Assembly: GCA_949283375.1 (NCBI GenBank)
Contig: CASDSM010000025.1
Span: 1 to 64,000, forward strand
DNA: 64,000 bases
Origin: an uncultured Eubacteriales bacterium
GTDB lineage: Bacteria > Bacillota > Clostridia > Oscillospirales > Oscillospiraceae
Direction of reading: 5' to 3'
Shown here: positions 56,359 through 64,000 of the stretch, piece after piece
Numbering within the stretch: the stretch's first letter is position 1
Layout of the letters: each line of letters opens with the position of its first letter
Notes under the pieces: generated by a model
What the model was told of the DNA's origin: nothing
What the model saw: the letters and a program-made list of their open reading frames with translations, nothing else
Databases searched by the model: none
Position numbers and translations under genes: made by a program

Positions 56359-56775
56359 TTGAATATTGCACTCATGAGCGATGAGAACCGGCAGGAGCTG
56401 ATGGTCCAGTTCTGCATCGCCTACTGCGGCATTTTGGCCAAGCATACCCTGTGCGCCACCCACACCACCGGCCGCATGGTCGCCGAGGCCACCGGCCTGG
56501 ACGTGGAGCTGCTGTTCACCCATGACCACGGCGGCTGCCAGCAGATCGGCGCGCGCATCGCCTATGACGAGATCGACATGGTCCTCTTCTTCACCGGCCC
56601 GAAGAGCGTGGCGTATGAGGACGACCTGCACTATATCTGCCACCTGTGTGACACCTATAACATCCCCTGCGCAACCAATATCGCCACCGCCGAGATGCTG
56701 ATCCACGGCCTGGCCCGCGGCGATCTCGACTGGCGCGACGTTGTCCGCTCCCGCAAGACAAAAATCGTACTCTGA
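56359..56775 (+). CDS. Methylglyoxal-synthase-like protein with altered active site
   Basis: 138 residues from the TTG at 56359 (GAGGAGG 8 bases upstream). The MGS fold is recognisable: CATHTTGRMVAEATGLDVELL, GGCQQIGARI, and IPCATNIATAEMLI. But the catalytic Asp of the canonical MGGDQQVG (E. coli Asp71) is Cys, the Asp of FFWDPL is Gly, and the His98/Asp101 region also differs. Thus it is probably not an active methylglyoxal synthase, and may bind a small phosphate ligand or act as a regulator. Automatic annotation would call it mgsA. It follows the MinD-like gene by about 40 bp. Confidence 0.8.
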   Translation: MNIALMSDENRQELMVQFCIAYCGILAKHTLCATHTTGRMVAEATGLDVELLFTHDHGGCQQIGARIAYDEIDMVLFFTGPKSVAYEDDLHYICHLCDTYNIPCATNIATAEMLIHGLARGDLDWRDVVRSRKTKIVL

Positions 56776-56882
56776 GATGCAAATTCTGGCATTGATGTTT
56801 TCCCGGCCCTGCTGTCACGCCCAACGGCCCGTCCTTGGGCGTGTCTGTCTGTCCGGACACTGAGGAAAGGAATGTGCCCCCT

Positions 56883-58244
56883 ATGGCAAAACTGAAACCG
56901 CGCACCCTCTCCGGGTTTATGGAGCTGCTCCCCGCCCCGCAGCAGCAGATGGAGCGGATGATGGAGACCCTGCGCCGCACCTACGCCCTCTACGGCTTCA
57001 CCCCGCTGGACACCCCCGCCGTCGAGGCGGCGGAGGTCCTGCTGGCCAAGGGCGGCGGCGAGACGGAGAAGCAGATCTACCGCTTCCAGAAGGGAGACAG
57101 CGACCTGGCGCTGCGCTTTGACCTCACCGTGCCGCTGGCGAAGTACGTCGCGCTCAACTACGGGCAGCTCTCCTTCCCCTTCCGCCGCTATCAGATCGGC
57201 AAGGTCTACCGCGGGGAGCGGGCGCAGCGGGGCCGGTTTCGCGAGTTCTATCAGGCGGACATCGACGTGATCGGGGACGGTACGCTCGATATCGTCAACG
57301 AGGCGGAGATTCCCGCCATCATCTACCAGACCTTCACCTCCCTCGGCCTGCACCGCTTCCAGATCCGGGTGAACAACCGCAAGATCCTGAATGGCTTTTA
57401 CGCCATGCTCGGCCTGTCCGACCGGGCGGGGGCGATCATGCGCACGGTGGACAAGCTGGAGAAGATCGGCCCGGACAAGGTGCGCGCCGTGCTGACGCAG
57501 GAGGACGGGCTGGACGCCGGCCAGGCGGACGCCGTCCTCGCCTTCACCCAGATTCAGGGGAGCAACGACGCCGTCCTCGCCGCCCTGGAGGAGTACCGGG
57601 GCAAGGACGCACTCTTTGACCAGGGCCTGGAGGAGCTGCGGACGGTCACGCGGTATCTCGCCGCCTTTGGCGTGCCGCAGAGCCACTTCGCGGTCGATCT
57701 CACCATTGCCCGCGGCCTGGACTACTACACCGGCACCGTCTATGAGACCACCATGCTCGACCACCCCGAGGTGGGCTCGATCTGCTCGGGCGGGCGTTAT
57801 GACAACCTGGCGGAGTATTACACCGACAAGGCCCTCCCCGGCGTAGGCATCTCCATCGGGCTGACCCGGCTGTTTTACGTCCTCAACGAGCAGAAGATGC
57901 TCAATCCCGCCCTTCCCACCGCCCCGGCGGACGTGCTCGTCCTGCCGATGTCGCCGGAGGAGCTGGACTACGCCATCTCCGCCGCCACCCGCCTGCGCGC
58001 GGCCGGCATCCGCACCCAGCTCTACTGCGAGCAGAAGAAGTTCAAGGCGAAGATCTCCTACGCCGCCAAGCTCGGCATCCCCTTCGTCCTCTTCCTCGGC
58101 GGCTCGGAGCGCGAGGCGGGGACCTTCTCGCTCAAGGACCTGCGCACCGGCGAGCAGTCCACCCTCTCCCCCAACGAGACGGTGGCGGCCGTGCGCGCCT
58201 ACCTCGCCGAGAGCGCGGCGATCGCGCCGGTGGTGGAGAAATGA
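56883..58244 (+). CDS. hisS: Histidyl-tRNA synthetase
   Basis: 453 residues. Class II core motifs are clear: LRFDLTVPLAKYVA, QIGKVYRGERAQRGRFREFYQADIDVIG (motif 2), IARGLDYYTGTVYE (HisA-type histidine-binding motif) and GVGISIGLTRLF (motif 3). The C-terminal anticodon-binding domain (about 350-440) is complete, so this is the true synthetase, not HisZ. The ATG at 56883 is fixed by the family start; GGAAAGGA is a little distant. A 9-bp hairpin (CACGCCCAA/TTGGGCGTG) lies in the leader, but I see no T-box. aspS follows by 38 bp. Confidence 0.96.
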   Translation: MAKLKPRTLSGFMELLPAPQQQMERMMETLRRTYALYGFTPLDTPAVEAAEVLLAKGGGETEKQIYRFQKGDSDLALRFDLTVPLAKYVALNYGQLSFPFRRYQIGKVYRGERAQRGRFREFYQADIDVIGDGTLDIVNEAEIPAIIYQTFTSLGLHRFQIRVNNRKILNGFYAMLGLSDRAGAIMRTVDKLEKIGPDKVRAVLTQEDGLDAGQADAVLAFTQIQGSNDAVLAALEEYRGKDALFDQGLEELRTVTRYLAAFGVPQSHFAVDLTIARGLDYYTGTVYETTMLDHPEVGSICSGGRYDNLAEYYTDKALPGVGISIGLTRLFYVLNEQKMLNPALPTAPADVLVLPMSPEELDYAISAATRLRAAGIRTQLYCEQKKFKAKISYAAKLGIPFVLFLGGSEREAGTFSLKDLRTGEQSTLSPNETVAAVRAYLAESAAIAPVVEK

Positions 58245-58282
58245 GCGGGACCGATTAAGAAAAATAAATGAGGTGTCAGACC

Positions 58283-60064
58283 ATGCTGTTTCAATCCAGA
58301 ACCCACACCTGCGGCGCGCTGCGGCTGGCCGACGCGGGTAAGACCGTCACCCTGTGCGGCTGGATGGAGAACATCCGTGAGGTGGGCTCCAACTTCGCCT
58401 TTCTCGTCCTGCGCGACTTCTACGGCACCACCCAGGTGGTGATTGAGAACGAGGCGATGATGTCCATCGTCAAGCCGCTGAACAAGGAGTCCACCCTCTC
58501 GGTCACTGGCGTGGTCCGCGAGCGCGAGAGCAAGAACCCCAAGCAGGCCACCGGCGAGATCGAGGTGGTACCCACCAACATTGAGGTGCTCGGCCGCTGC
58601 CGCTACAACGAGCTGCCCTTTGAGATCAACCGCAGCCGTGAGGCGGACGAGTCCGCCCGGCTGAAATACCGCTACCTCGACCTGCGCAACCCGGCGGTGA
58701 AGCGGAATATCATTCTGCGCTGCAACGTCGTCTCCGCCCTGCGCCAGGCGATGGGCGAGGAGGGCTTTCTGGAGATCACCACCCCCATCCTCACCGTCTC
58801 CTCCCCCGAAGGTGCGCGGGACTACCTGGTGCCCGCCCGGAAGCACCCGGGCAAGTTCTACGCCCTGCCCCAGGCCCCGCAGCAGTTCAAGCAGCTGCTG
58901 ATGACCGCCGGGTTTGACCGCTATTTCCAGATCGCCCCCTGTTTCCGCGACGAGGACGCCCGCGGCGACCGCTCCCCCGGCGAGTTCTACCAGCTGGATA
59001 TGGAGATGGCCTTCGCCGGTCAGGACGACGTCTTTGCCGTACTGGAACGGGTCCTCCCCCCCATCTTTGCGAAATACGGCATCTACAACGTCGCCTCCGA
59101 GGCCCCCTTCCGCCGCATCCCCTTCCGCGAGGCGATGGAGACCTACGGCTCGGACAAGCCGGATCTGCGCATCGACCTCATCGTGCGCGACGTGAGCGCC
59201 ATCTGTACCCGGACGGAGTTCGCCCCCTTCCAGGCGGAGGCGGTCAAGGCGGTCGTCGTCTCCGGCTGCAAGCTGGCCCGCAAGGCGATCGACAAGCTCT
59301 GCGCCGAGGTGGAGGTCCAGGCAGGCAACAAGGCCTACTGGTGTAAGGTGGACGACAAGGGCGAGCTGTCCGGGGGCGTTGCCAAGTTCCTCAAGGCGCA
59401 CACCGCCGCGCTGACAGAACAGCTCGGCCTCCAGCCGGGGGACTTCATCGGCTTCACCGCCGGTGCCCTGGGCGCGGCGCAGAAGACCGCCGGGGTCCTG
59501 CGCAATAAACTGGGCGCGGCCTGCCCAGAGCACATGGACAGGGAGCGGTATGAGTTCTGCTGGATCGTGGACTTCCCGATGTACGAGATCGGCGAGGAGT
59601 CGGGCGAGCTGGAGTTCTGCCACAACCCCTTCTCCATGCCGAACGGCGGGCTGGACATCCTCCTGAAGGCCGAGCGCGGCGAGGTGGACCCGCTGGAGAT
59701 CATGGCCTATCAGTACGACCTGGTGTGCAACGGCGTGGAGCTCTCCTCCGGCGCGGTGCGGAACCACGACCCCGAGATCATGGTCAAGGCCTTTGAGCTC
59801 GTCCGCCTGGGCGAGGAGGACGTGAAGGCGAAGTTCCCCGCCATGTACAACGCCTTCTGCTATGGCGCGCCCCCGCACGCCGGCATCGCCCCCGGCGTGG
59901 ACCGGATGGTGATGCTCCTGGCGGGCGAGGACTCCATCCGCGAGATCATCCCCTTCCCGATGAACAAAAACGCGCAGGACGTCATGATGGGCGCCCCGGC
60001 GGCGGTGGAGGACCGCCAGCTGCGCGAGGTACACATCCAGCTCGCGCCGGAGGGGGAGGACTGA
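58283..60064 (+). CDS. aspS: Aspartyl-tRNA synthetase
   Basis: 593 residues. The order is an N-terminal OB-fold (1-110, VTLCGWMENIREVGSNFAF), the catalytic core with LPQAPQQFKQLLMTAGF, CFRDEDARGDRSPGEFYQLD (motif 2), the bacterial GAD insertion (about 300-400) and GIAPGVDRMVML (motif 3). It is paired with hisS, as in very many Firmicutes. I chose the ATG at 58283, with GAGGTG upstream; the ATG at 58268 lacks a ribosome site. Whether it also charges tRNA-Asn is not decidable here. Confidence 0.96.
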   Translation: MLFQSRTHTCGALRLADAGKTVTLCGWMENIREVGSNFAFLVLRDFYGTTQVVIENEAMMSIVKPLNKESTLSVTGVVRERESKNPKQATGEIEVVPTNIEVLGRCRYNELPFEINRSREADESARLKYRYLDLRNPAVKRNIILRCNVVSALRQAMGEEGFLEITTPILTVSSPEGARDYLVPARKHPGKFYALPQAPQQFKQLLMTAGFDRYFQIAPCFRDEDARGDRSPGEFYQLDMEMAFAGQDDVFAVLERVLPPIFAKYGIYNVASEAPFRRIPFREAMETYGSDKPDLRIDLIVRDVSAICTRTEFAPFQAEAVKAVVVSGCKLARKAIDKLCAEVEVQAGNKAYWCKVDDKGELSGGVAKFLKAHTAALTEQLGLQPGDFIGFTAGALGAAQKTAGVLRNKLGAACPEHMDRERYEFCWIVDFPMYEIGEESGELEFCHNPFSMPNGGLDILLKAERGEVDPLEIMAYQYDLVCNGVELSSGAVRNHDPEIMVKAFELVRLGEEDVKAKFPAMYNAFCYGAPPHAGIAPGVDRMVMLLAGEDSIREIIPFPMNKNAQDVMMGAPAAVEDRQLREVHIQLAPEGED

Positions 60065-60139
60065 GCGGCCCCTCCCCTTCACATTGCTCAAACAGCCGGT
60101 TTCTTTTGAGAATTTTTTGTGAAATTCGGGAAATGGGCC

Positions 60140-60168
60140 TTGTAAAATCTTTAACAATGGATTACAAT
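60140..60168 (+). promoter_or_regulatory. Sigma-A promoter of gapA
   Basis: TTGTAA (60140-60145), 17 bp, TACAAT (60163-60168), in a strongly AT-rich leader. It suits a highly expressed gene; the ATG is 49 bp downstream. Confidence 0.75.
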
Positions 60169-60216
60169 AAATAACGGCAAATCCATTTAATACCCTATCT
60201 CAGGAGGTAATTAAAA

Positions 60217-61230
60217 ATGGCAGTAAAAGTTGCAATCAATGGTTTTGGCCGCATCGGCCGCCTGGCGTTCCGTCAGATGTTCGGCGCTGAGGGTTACGAG
60301 GTCGTCGCGATCAACGATCTGACTTCCCCCAAGATGCTGGCTCACCTGCTGAAGTATGACTCCACGCAGGGCACCTATGCTCTGGCTTCCACCGTCGAGG
60401 CTGGCGAGGACTATATCATGGTCGACGGCAAGAAGATCACCATCTATGCCAAGGCCAACGCCGCCGAGCTGCCTTGGGGCGAGCTGGACGTCGACGTCGT
60501 TCTGGAGTGCACCGGCTTCTACACCTCCAAGGCCAAGGCTCAGGCGCACATTGACGCTGGCGCGAAGAAGGTCGTCATCTCCGCTCCCGCCGGCAACGAT
60601 CTGCCCACCATCGTCTACAACGTCAACCACACCAAGCTGACCAAGGACGACACCATCATCTCCGCCGCTTCCTGCACCACCAACTGCCTGGCCCCGATGG
60701 CGAAGGCTCTGAACGACGGCTGGGCCATCAAGTCCGGCATCATGTGCACCATCCACGCCTACACCGGCGATCAGATGACTCTGGACGGCCCGCAGCGCAA
60801 GGGCGACCTGCGCCGCTCCCGTGCCGCCGCTGTCAACATCGTGCCCAACAGCACCGGTGCTGCCAAGGCCATCGGCCTGGTCATCCCCGAGCTGAACGGC
60901 AAGCTGATCGGCGCCGCTCAGCGTGTTCCCACCCCCACCGGCTCCACCACCATCCTGACCGCCATTGTCGAGGGCGCCCCCACCAAGGAGGAGATCAACG
61001 CTCAGATGAAGGCTGAGGCCACCGAGTCCTTCGGCTACAACACCGATGAGATCGTGTCCTCCGACATCGTCGGCATGCGTTACGGCAGCCTGTTCGATGC
61101 CACCCAGACCATGGTCATCAACCTGGACAACGGCACCTCCGAGGTGCAGGTCGTCTCCTGGTACGACAACGAGAACTCCTACACCTCTCAGATGGTCCGT
61201 ACCATCAAGTACTTCGCTGAGCTGGGCTGA
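60217..61230 (+). CDS. gapA: Glyceraldehyde-3-phosphate dehydrogenase
   Basis: 337 residues. [14 protein letters not shown] is the Rossmann NAD-binding start, [13 protein letters not shown] holds the catalytic Cys, HAYTGDQ the active-site His region and WYDNENSY the C-terminal signature. It catalyses the oxidative phosphorylation step of glycolysis in the cytoplasm. The codon choice differs from neighbouring genes, with many T-ending Ala, Val and Ser codons, as expected for very high expression. CAGGAGGTAA precedes the ATG. A terminator follows directly. Confidence 0.98.
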   Translation: MAVKVAINGFGRIGRLAFRQMFGAEGYEVVAINDLTSPKMLAHLLKYDSTQGTYALASTVEAGEDYIMVDGKKITIYAKANAAELPWGELDVDVVLECTGFYTSKAKAQAHIDAGAKKVVISAPAGNDLPTIVYNVNHTKLTKDDTIISAASCTTNCLAPMAKALNDGWAIKSGIMCTIHAYTGDQMTLDGPQRKGDLRRSRAAAVNIVPNSTGAAKAIGLVIPELNGKLIGAAQRVPTPTGSTTILTAIVEGAPTKEEINAQMKAEATESFGYNTDEIVSSDIVGMRYGSLFDATQTMVINLDNGTSEVQVVSWYDNENSYTSQMVRTIKYFAELG

Positions 61231-61265
61231 TCGCTCTCGCAAGTAGGATTTCTGACAAATGAACG

Positions 61266-61296
61266 GCGGGACACGCTTCGGCGTGTCCCGCTTTCG
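61266..61296 (+). terminator. Terminator of gapA
   Basis: GCGGGACACGC pairs with GCGTGTCCCGC around TTCG, followed by TTTCGTCTT. Confidence 0.9.
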
Positions 61297-61455
61297 TCTT
61301 GCCCCGCAGGGGTGCGCGGTCTGTCGGCGGAACGGTTCAGACCGTTCCCTTCGGAAAAAAACGATGGTGCGTCCGTTGACCGGCGGGAGAACGGGGTGCT
61401 CCCCTACGCCCATGTGTATCCACCCACGCGGCGGATGAATGGCGGCCCGCACCCT

Positions 61456-61483
61456 CCGTAGGGGCGCACCGTGTGCGCCCGCG
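61456..61483 (+). repeat. Copy of the dispersed CCGTAGGGGCGCACC repeat
   Basis: Related to the inverted pair at 54634-54741, with a partial inverted remnant (GTGCTCCCCTACG) near 61396-61409. The 61297-61522 gap holds no gene that I can support. Confidence 0.65.
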
Positions 61484-61522
61484 TGGTGGGACCGGCATCC
61501 ATCCGTGTGCCCGGGCCCCGCC

Positions 61523-61571
61523 CAGACAAAACGCGCCGCCTGAACGATCTCAGGCGGCGCGCGTTTGTCTC
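61523..61571 (-). terminator. Terminator of the yidC-khpB operon
   Basis: On the minus strand AGACAAACGCGCGCCGCCTGA pairs with TCAGGCGGCGCG and TTTTGTCT follows the stem. It begins only a few bases after the khpB stop codon. Confidence 0.85.
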
Positions 61572-61574
61572 ATA

Positions 61575-62492
61575 TTACCGGTTATAGGCCACCACGATGC
61601 GGCGGTTGGGCTCGGTGCCGGTGGAATAGGTGGAGATGTTGGGATGATAGTCCTGCAGCTCGGCGTGGATCACATGGCGCTCGTAGGCGTTCATCGGCTC
61701 GAGCATCATGTTGCGGCGGTACTTCACCGCCTTGTCCGCCGTCTTGCGGGCCAGGCGCTGGAGGGACTCCTCCCGCTTGGCGCGGTAGTGCTCGCAGTCC
61801 ACATGGATGCGCACCCGGCGGCTCTGGCCGTGGTTCACGGCGTAGTTGGTGAGCTGCTGGATGGAGTCCAGCGTCTCGCCGCGGCGGCCGATCAGCGCGC
61901 CCAGGCCCTCGCCGGCGAGCTCGACCTCATAGACGCCCTGCTCGCTCAGGCGGATGACCGGCTCGGCCTCCACCTCCAGATGCTCCATCAGTCCGGTGAG
62001 GAAGCGGCGGATCTCCTCCGTACGGTCGGCCACGCTCTCCACCGCAGGGGCGGGAGCGGACTCCTCCGCCACAGGGGCGGCAGGGGCGGCGGCCTCCGTG
62101 CGCGGCGCCTGCTCCTCACGCGGAGCGCGGCGGCTGCGGGAGCGGCGGTTGCGGCGGGGACGGGCAGGGGCGGCAGGCGCCTCTGCGGCCTCCTCATCAG
62201 CCTCCACGGCGGGCGCGGGGGCGGCGGGGGCGCTGACCTCCTCCGCCACAGGGGCGGCGGCAGGCGCGCTCTGCGGCGCGACAGGGGAGATCACAGCCGG
62301 CTCCTCCACGGGGTCGGGGACCTCATAGCTCACGCGCACCTTTGCGGGGGCGCTGCCGATGCCCAAAAAACCGGTCTTGGCGCGGGCGATGATCTCAACC
62401 GACACGTCGTCGCGGTCCAGACCGAGCTGGGCCAGGGCGGCGGCAATGGCGAGCTCCTCCGTCTTGCCGGTGGTTTCCAGATACTTTGTCAT
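61575..62492 (-). CDS. khpB: RNA-binding protein KhpB (Jag/EloR)
   Basis: 305 residues. A Jag-N domain (1-52, ending KTGFLGIGSAPAKVRV) is followed by a long Ala/Pro/Glu/Arg linker (60-150), a KH domain (GALIGRRGETLDSIQQLTNY) and a C-terminal R3H domain (NAYERHVIHAELQDYHPNI). The protein binds RNA and controls cell elongation in Firmicutes, partnering KhpA. It lies 6 bp after yidC, the conserved Firmicutes order. The long linker is typical of high-GC Clostridia. Confidence 0.95.
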   Translation of the reverse strand: MTKYLETTGKTEELAIAAALAQLGLDRDDVSVEIIARAKTGFLGIGSAPAKVRVSYEVPDPVEEPAVISPVAPQSAPAAAPVAEEVSAPAAPAPAVEADEEAAEAPAAPARPRRNRRSRSRRAPREEQAPRTEAAAPAAPVAEESAPAPAVESVADRTEEIRRFLTGLMEHLEVEAEPVIRLSEQGVYEVELAGEGLGALIGRRGETLDSIQQLTNYAVNHGQSRRVRIHVDCEHYRAKREESLQRLARKTADKAVKYRRNMMLEPMNAYERHVIHAELQDYHPNISTYSTGTEPNRRIVVAYNR

Positions 62493-62498
62493 GACCTG

Positions 62499-63806
62499 TC
62501 AGTTCTCCCCTTTCTCCAGGTCCTCTGCGGGGATCTCCGTCACGACGGTCTCCTCAACGGTCTGAACGGCGGTCTCCTCCTCGTGCTCTTCCTCCACGGC
62601 GCGGCCGCCGCGCTTCTTGGCCAGCACCCGCTCCAGCATCTCCTCGTCCAGCACATCCTGCGGGTCGCGGTAGGGGGTGGTGGGATAGCGGTCGGGGTCA
62701 TAGGCGCGGCCGCGGGCATAGCGGCGCACGCCGATCTGACCGGCGCCGCTGTCGCGCTTCTTCTGCGCCTTTTGCGCCTGCTTCAGGGCGCGCTTGCCGC
62801 CCTTCTTGCGCAGCTCCTCTTCCTCGGCGGCGCGGCGGGCGGCGATCTCCGCCTTCTTCGACTTCTCCTCGGCGCGGCGGGCCTCGATGCGGGCCTGGCG
62901 CTCGGCCGCCTCGGCGGCGAACTTCTTGTTCAGGAAGCGGGAGAAGATCAGGTTCTCCAGCGCGCCGAAGATGGCGGTACACGCCATGTAGATGCACATG
63001 CCGGCCGGCATGGTGTAGCCGAACCAGAGGTACATCAGCGGCATGATATACATCATGGTCTTGGTGGACTGGGCGGCAGGGTTGTCCGAGCCGCTGTTTT
63101 CCGCCGTCCTGATCTGGTTGCTCTTCATCGAGTACATGGAGTACAGGAAGTTGAGCACCGTCACCCCGATCGGGATGAGGAACAGGCCGATGTGGGCCCA
63201 GTCGATGGCATCCCAGCCCCAGAACTGCCAGTCCGGGATCTCGCCGAGGTTGATGCCGAAGAAGTTGAAGCTGATCACCTGCAGCTTGTCCGCGGCGCTG
63301 CCGAGGGCGTCCTCCGCGGCCTGGTAGAGGGTCTGGTCCTGGCCGATCCAGTTGAGCAGGACCATCTCCTGATAGGCCTGCTGGCTCTGGGCGACAGTGT
63401 AGCCCAGGCCGGAGAGGGTGTCGGCGACGGTGGTGATCTCCTCCTGCGTCAGGCAGAGCATGTGCAGCATCGGCTGGCGGATGACGGCGTACAGGCCCAT
63501 CAGGATGGGCAGCGGCAGCAGGGACCACAGGCAGCCGCCCATCGGGTTCACATGCTCCTGCTCATAGATCTTGGCGACCTCCTGCTGATAGCGCTGCTGG
63601 TCCTTGCCATACTGCTTCTGCAGGCGCTGCATCTCCTCGTTCATGGAGGTCATCTGCATCATGCCCTTCTTGCTCTTGTACGAGAGCGGGAAGAGCACCA
63701 GGCGGATCAGCAGGGTGAAGATCGCCAGGGACAGGGCGTAGTCGCCGCAGAAGGTATAGATCCACAGCAGAATACGGCCAAATACTTGTAAAATAGCGGT
63801 AAACAA
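62499..63806 (-). CDS. yidC: Membrane protein insertase YidC/Oxa1
   Basis: About 435 residues. The five-helix Oxa1 core is present: LIRLVLFPLSYKSKKGMMQM (with the conserved hydrophilic-groove Arg in TLLIRL), NPMGGCLWSLLPLPILMGLY, and TKTMMYIMPLMYLWFGYTMPAGMCIYM. A long, basic coiled-coil tail (about 300-435), rich in Arg/Lys/Glu, likely contacts the ribosome. I prefer a TTG start at 63806 because GAGGAGG lies 8 bases upstream; an ATG at 63827 has no ribosome site. It is followed by khpB and preceded by yidD, as in many Firmicutes. Confidence 0.95.
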   Translation of the reverse strand: MFTAILQVFGRILLWIYTFCGDYALSLAIFTLLIRLVLFPLSYKSKKGMMQMTSMNEEMQRLQKQYGKDQQRYQQEVAKIYEQEHVNPMGGCLWSLLPLPILMGLYAVIRQPMLHMLCLTQEEITTVADTLSGLGYTVAQSQQAYQEMVLLNWIGQDQTLYQAAEDALGSAADKLQVISFNFFGINLGEIPDWQFWGWDAIDWAHIGLFLIPIGVTVLNFLYSMYSMKSNQIRTAENSGSDNPAAQSTKTMMYIMPLMYLWFGYTMPAGMCIYMACTAIFGALENLIFSRFLNKKFAAEAAERQARIEARRAEEKSKKAEIAARRAAEEEELRKKGGKRALKQAQKAQKKRDSGAGQIGVRRYARGRAYDPDRYPTTPYRDPQDVLDEEMLERVLAKKRGGRAVEEEHEEETAVQTVEETVVTEIPAEDLEKGEN

Positions 63807-63889
63807 TGGTGTGGCCTCCTCAGGCATGGTCTGGACGGACGCGATGCCGTCCGGCTTGGGGTGGCGCCGGCGAAGGCGCGGGCAGGACC

Positions 63890-64000
63890 CTATGGCACAG
63901 GGTCATACTCGATGGTCTTCTGCCGGTGAAAGGGATGACACCTGGCCAGCCGCCTGGCCGCCAGCAGGCTGCCGCGGGCGGGGCCGTACTTCTCCACCGC
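63890..64000 (-). CDS. yidD: Membrane protein insertion efficiency factor YidD (partial)
   Basis: The last 36 codons are visible; the gene continues beyond the window. [20 protein letters not shown] with the end EYDPVP is the characteristic YidD C-terminus (RCHPF). YidD is a small peripheral membrane protein that assists YidC. The order yidD-yidC-khpB implies rnpA and rpmH, and probably the replication origin, lie just beyond the right edge. Confidence 0.88.
   Translation of the reverse strand, partial: AVEKYGPARGSLLAARRLARCHPFHRQKTIEYDPVP

Noticed and set aside
56776..56882. Possible T-box leader of hisS
   Set aside because: Only a 9-bp hairpin is present; there is no specifier loop, no UGGN antiterminator bulge and no terminator.

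Overview
The window is about 60-65% GC DNA from a Gram-positive anaerobe of the class Clostridia, most likely an Oscillospiraceae member of the Flavonifractor/Oscillibacter/Lawsonibacter kind. This is inferred from the GC content, the mixture of Firmicutes genes (noc, soj, spo0J, dnaD, dnaI, khpB/jag, an ECF thiamine transporter with a TPP riboswitch), strong AGGAGG-type ribosome sites and sigma-A promoters. No rRNA, tRNA or CRISPR array was found. The right end (yidD-yidC-khpB beside a ParABS/Noc block and rsmG) is origin-proximal.

Layout. 0.1-9.8 kb: a truncated XRE regulator, an ArsB/NhaD-type permease, a zinc-ribbon/WG-repeat membrane protein, an NSS transporter, a membrane pseudokinase, an amidohydrolase and rpiB. 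9.9-13.1 kb: a stand-alone reverse transcriptase preceded on the same strand by a strongly folded, pseudoknotted RNA element and two zinc-ribbon proteins. 13.2-26 kb: WYL and HD proteins, the TPP riboswitch with thiT, rluD-like and lspA genes with a DEAD-box helicase, then zapA, U32 peptidase, dut, maf, mreC and mreD. 26.1-41 kb: one same-strand block of phospho-signalling and surface genes: a transmembrane protease with an FHA tail, a PP2C phosphatase, two membrane Ser/Thr kinases, a 1979-residue surface protein with Ig-like repeats, zinc-ribbon and TPR proteins and a 34-residue membrane peptide. 41.6-47 kb: a serine recombinase, a decayed alsT fragment, an SGNH/MBOAT pair and alsT; near-identical promoter-bearing repeats lie in opposite orientation at both ends of the recombinase-MBOAT segment. 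47.2-61.2 kb: a plus-strand housekeeping block (dnaD, dnaI, noc, three parS-like sites, soj, spo0J, serS, two small proteins, rsmG, a MinD-like ATPase, an MGS-like protein, hisS, aspS, gapA). 61.5-64 kb: khpB, yidC and the end of yidD on the minus strand.

How the genes work together. In the 26-41 kb block the kinases, the phosphatase and the FHA domain could form a writer/eraser/reader set acting on membrane proteins whose outer parts are a protease and a large adhesin-like protein. The 47-61 kb block joins primosome loading, chromosome partition and nucleoid occlusion to translation. The best candidate for an undescribed system is the reverse transcriptase with its upstream structured RNA (9.9-11.4 kb), possibly with the two zinc-ribbon genes. 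The second is the recombinase/inverted-promoter-repeat arrangement at 41.6-45.5 kb.
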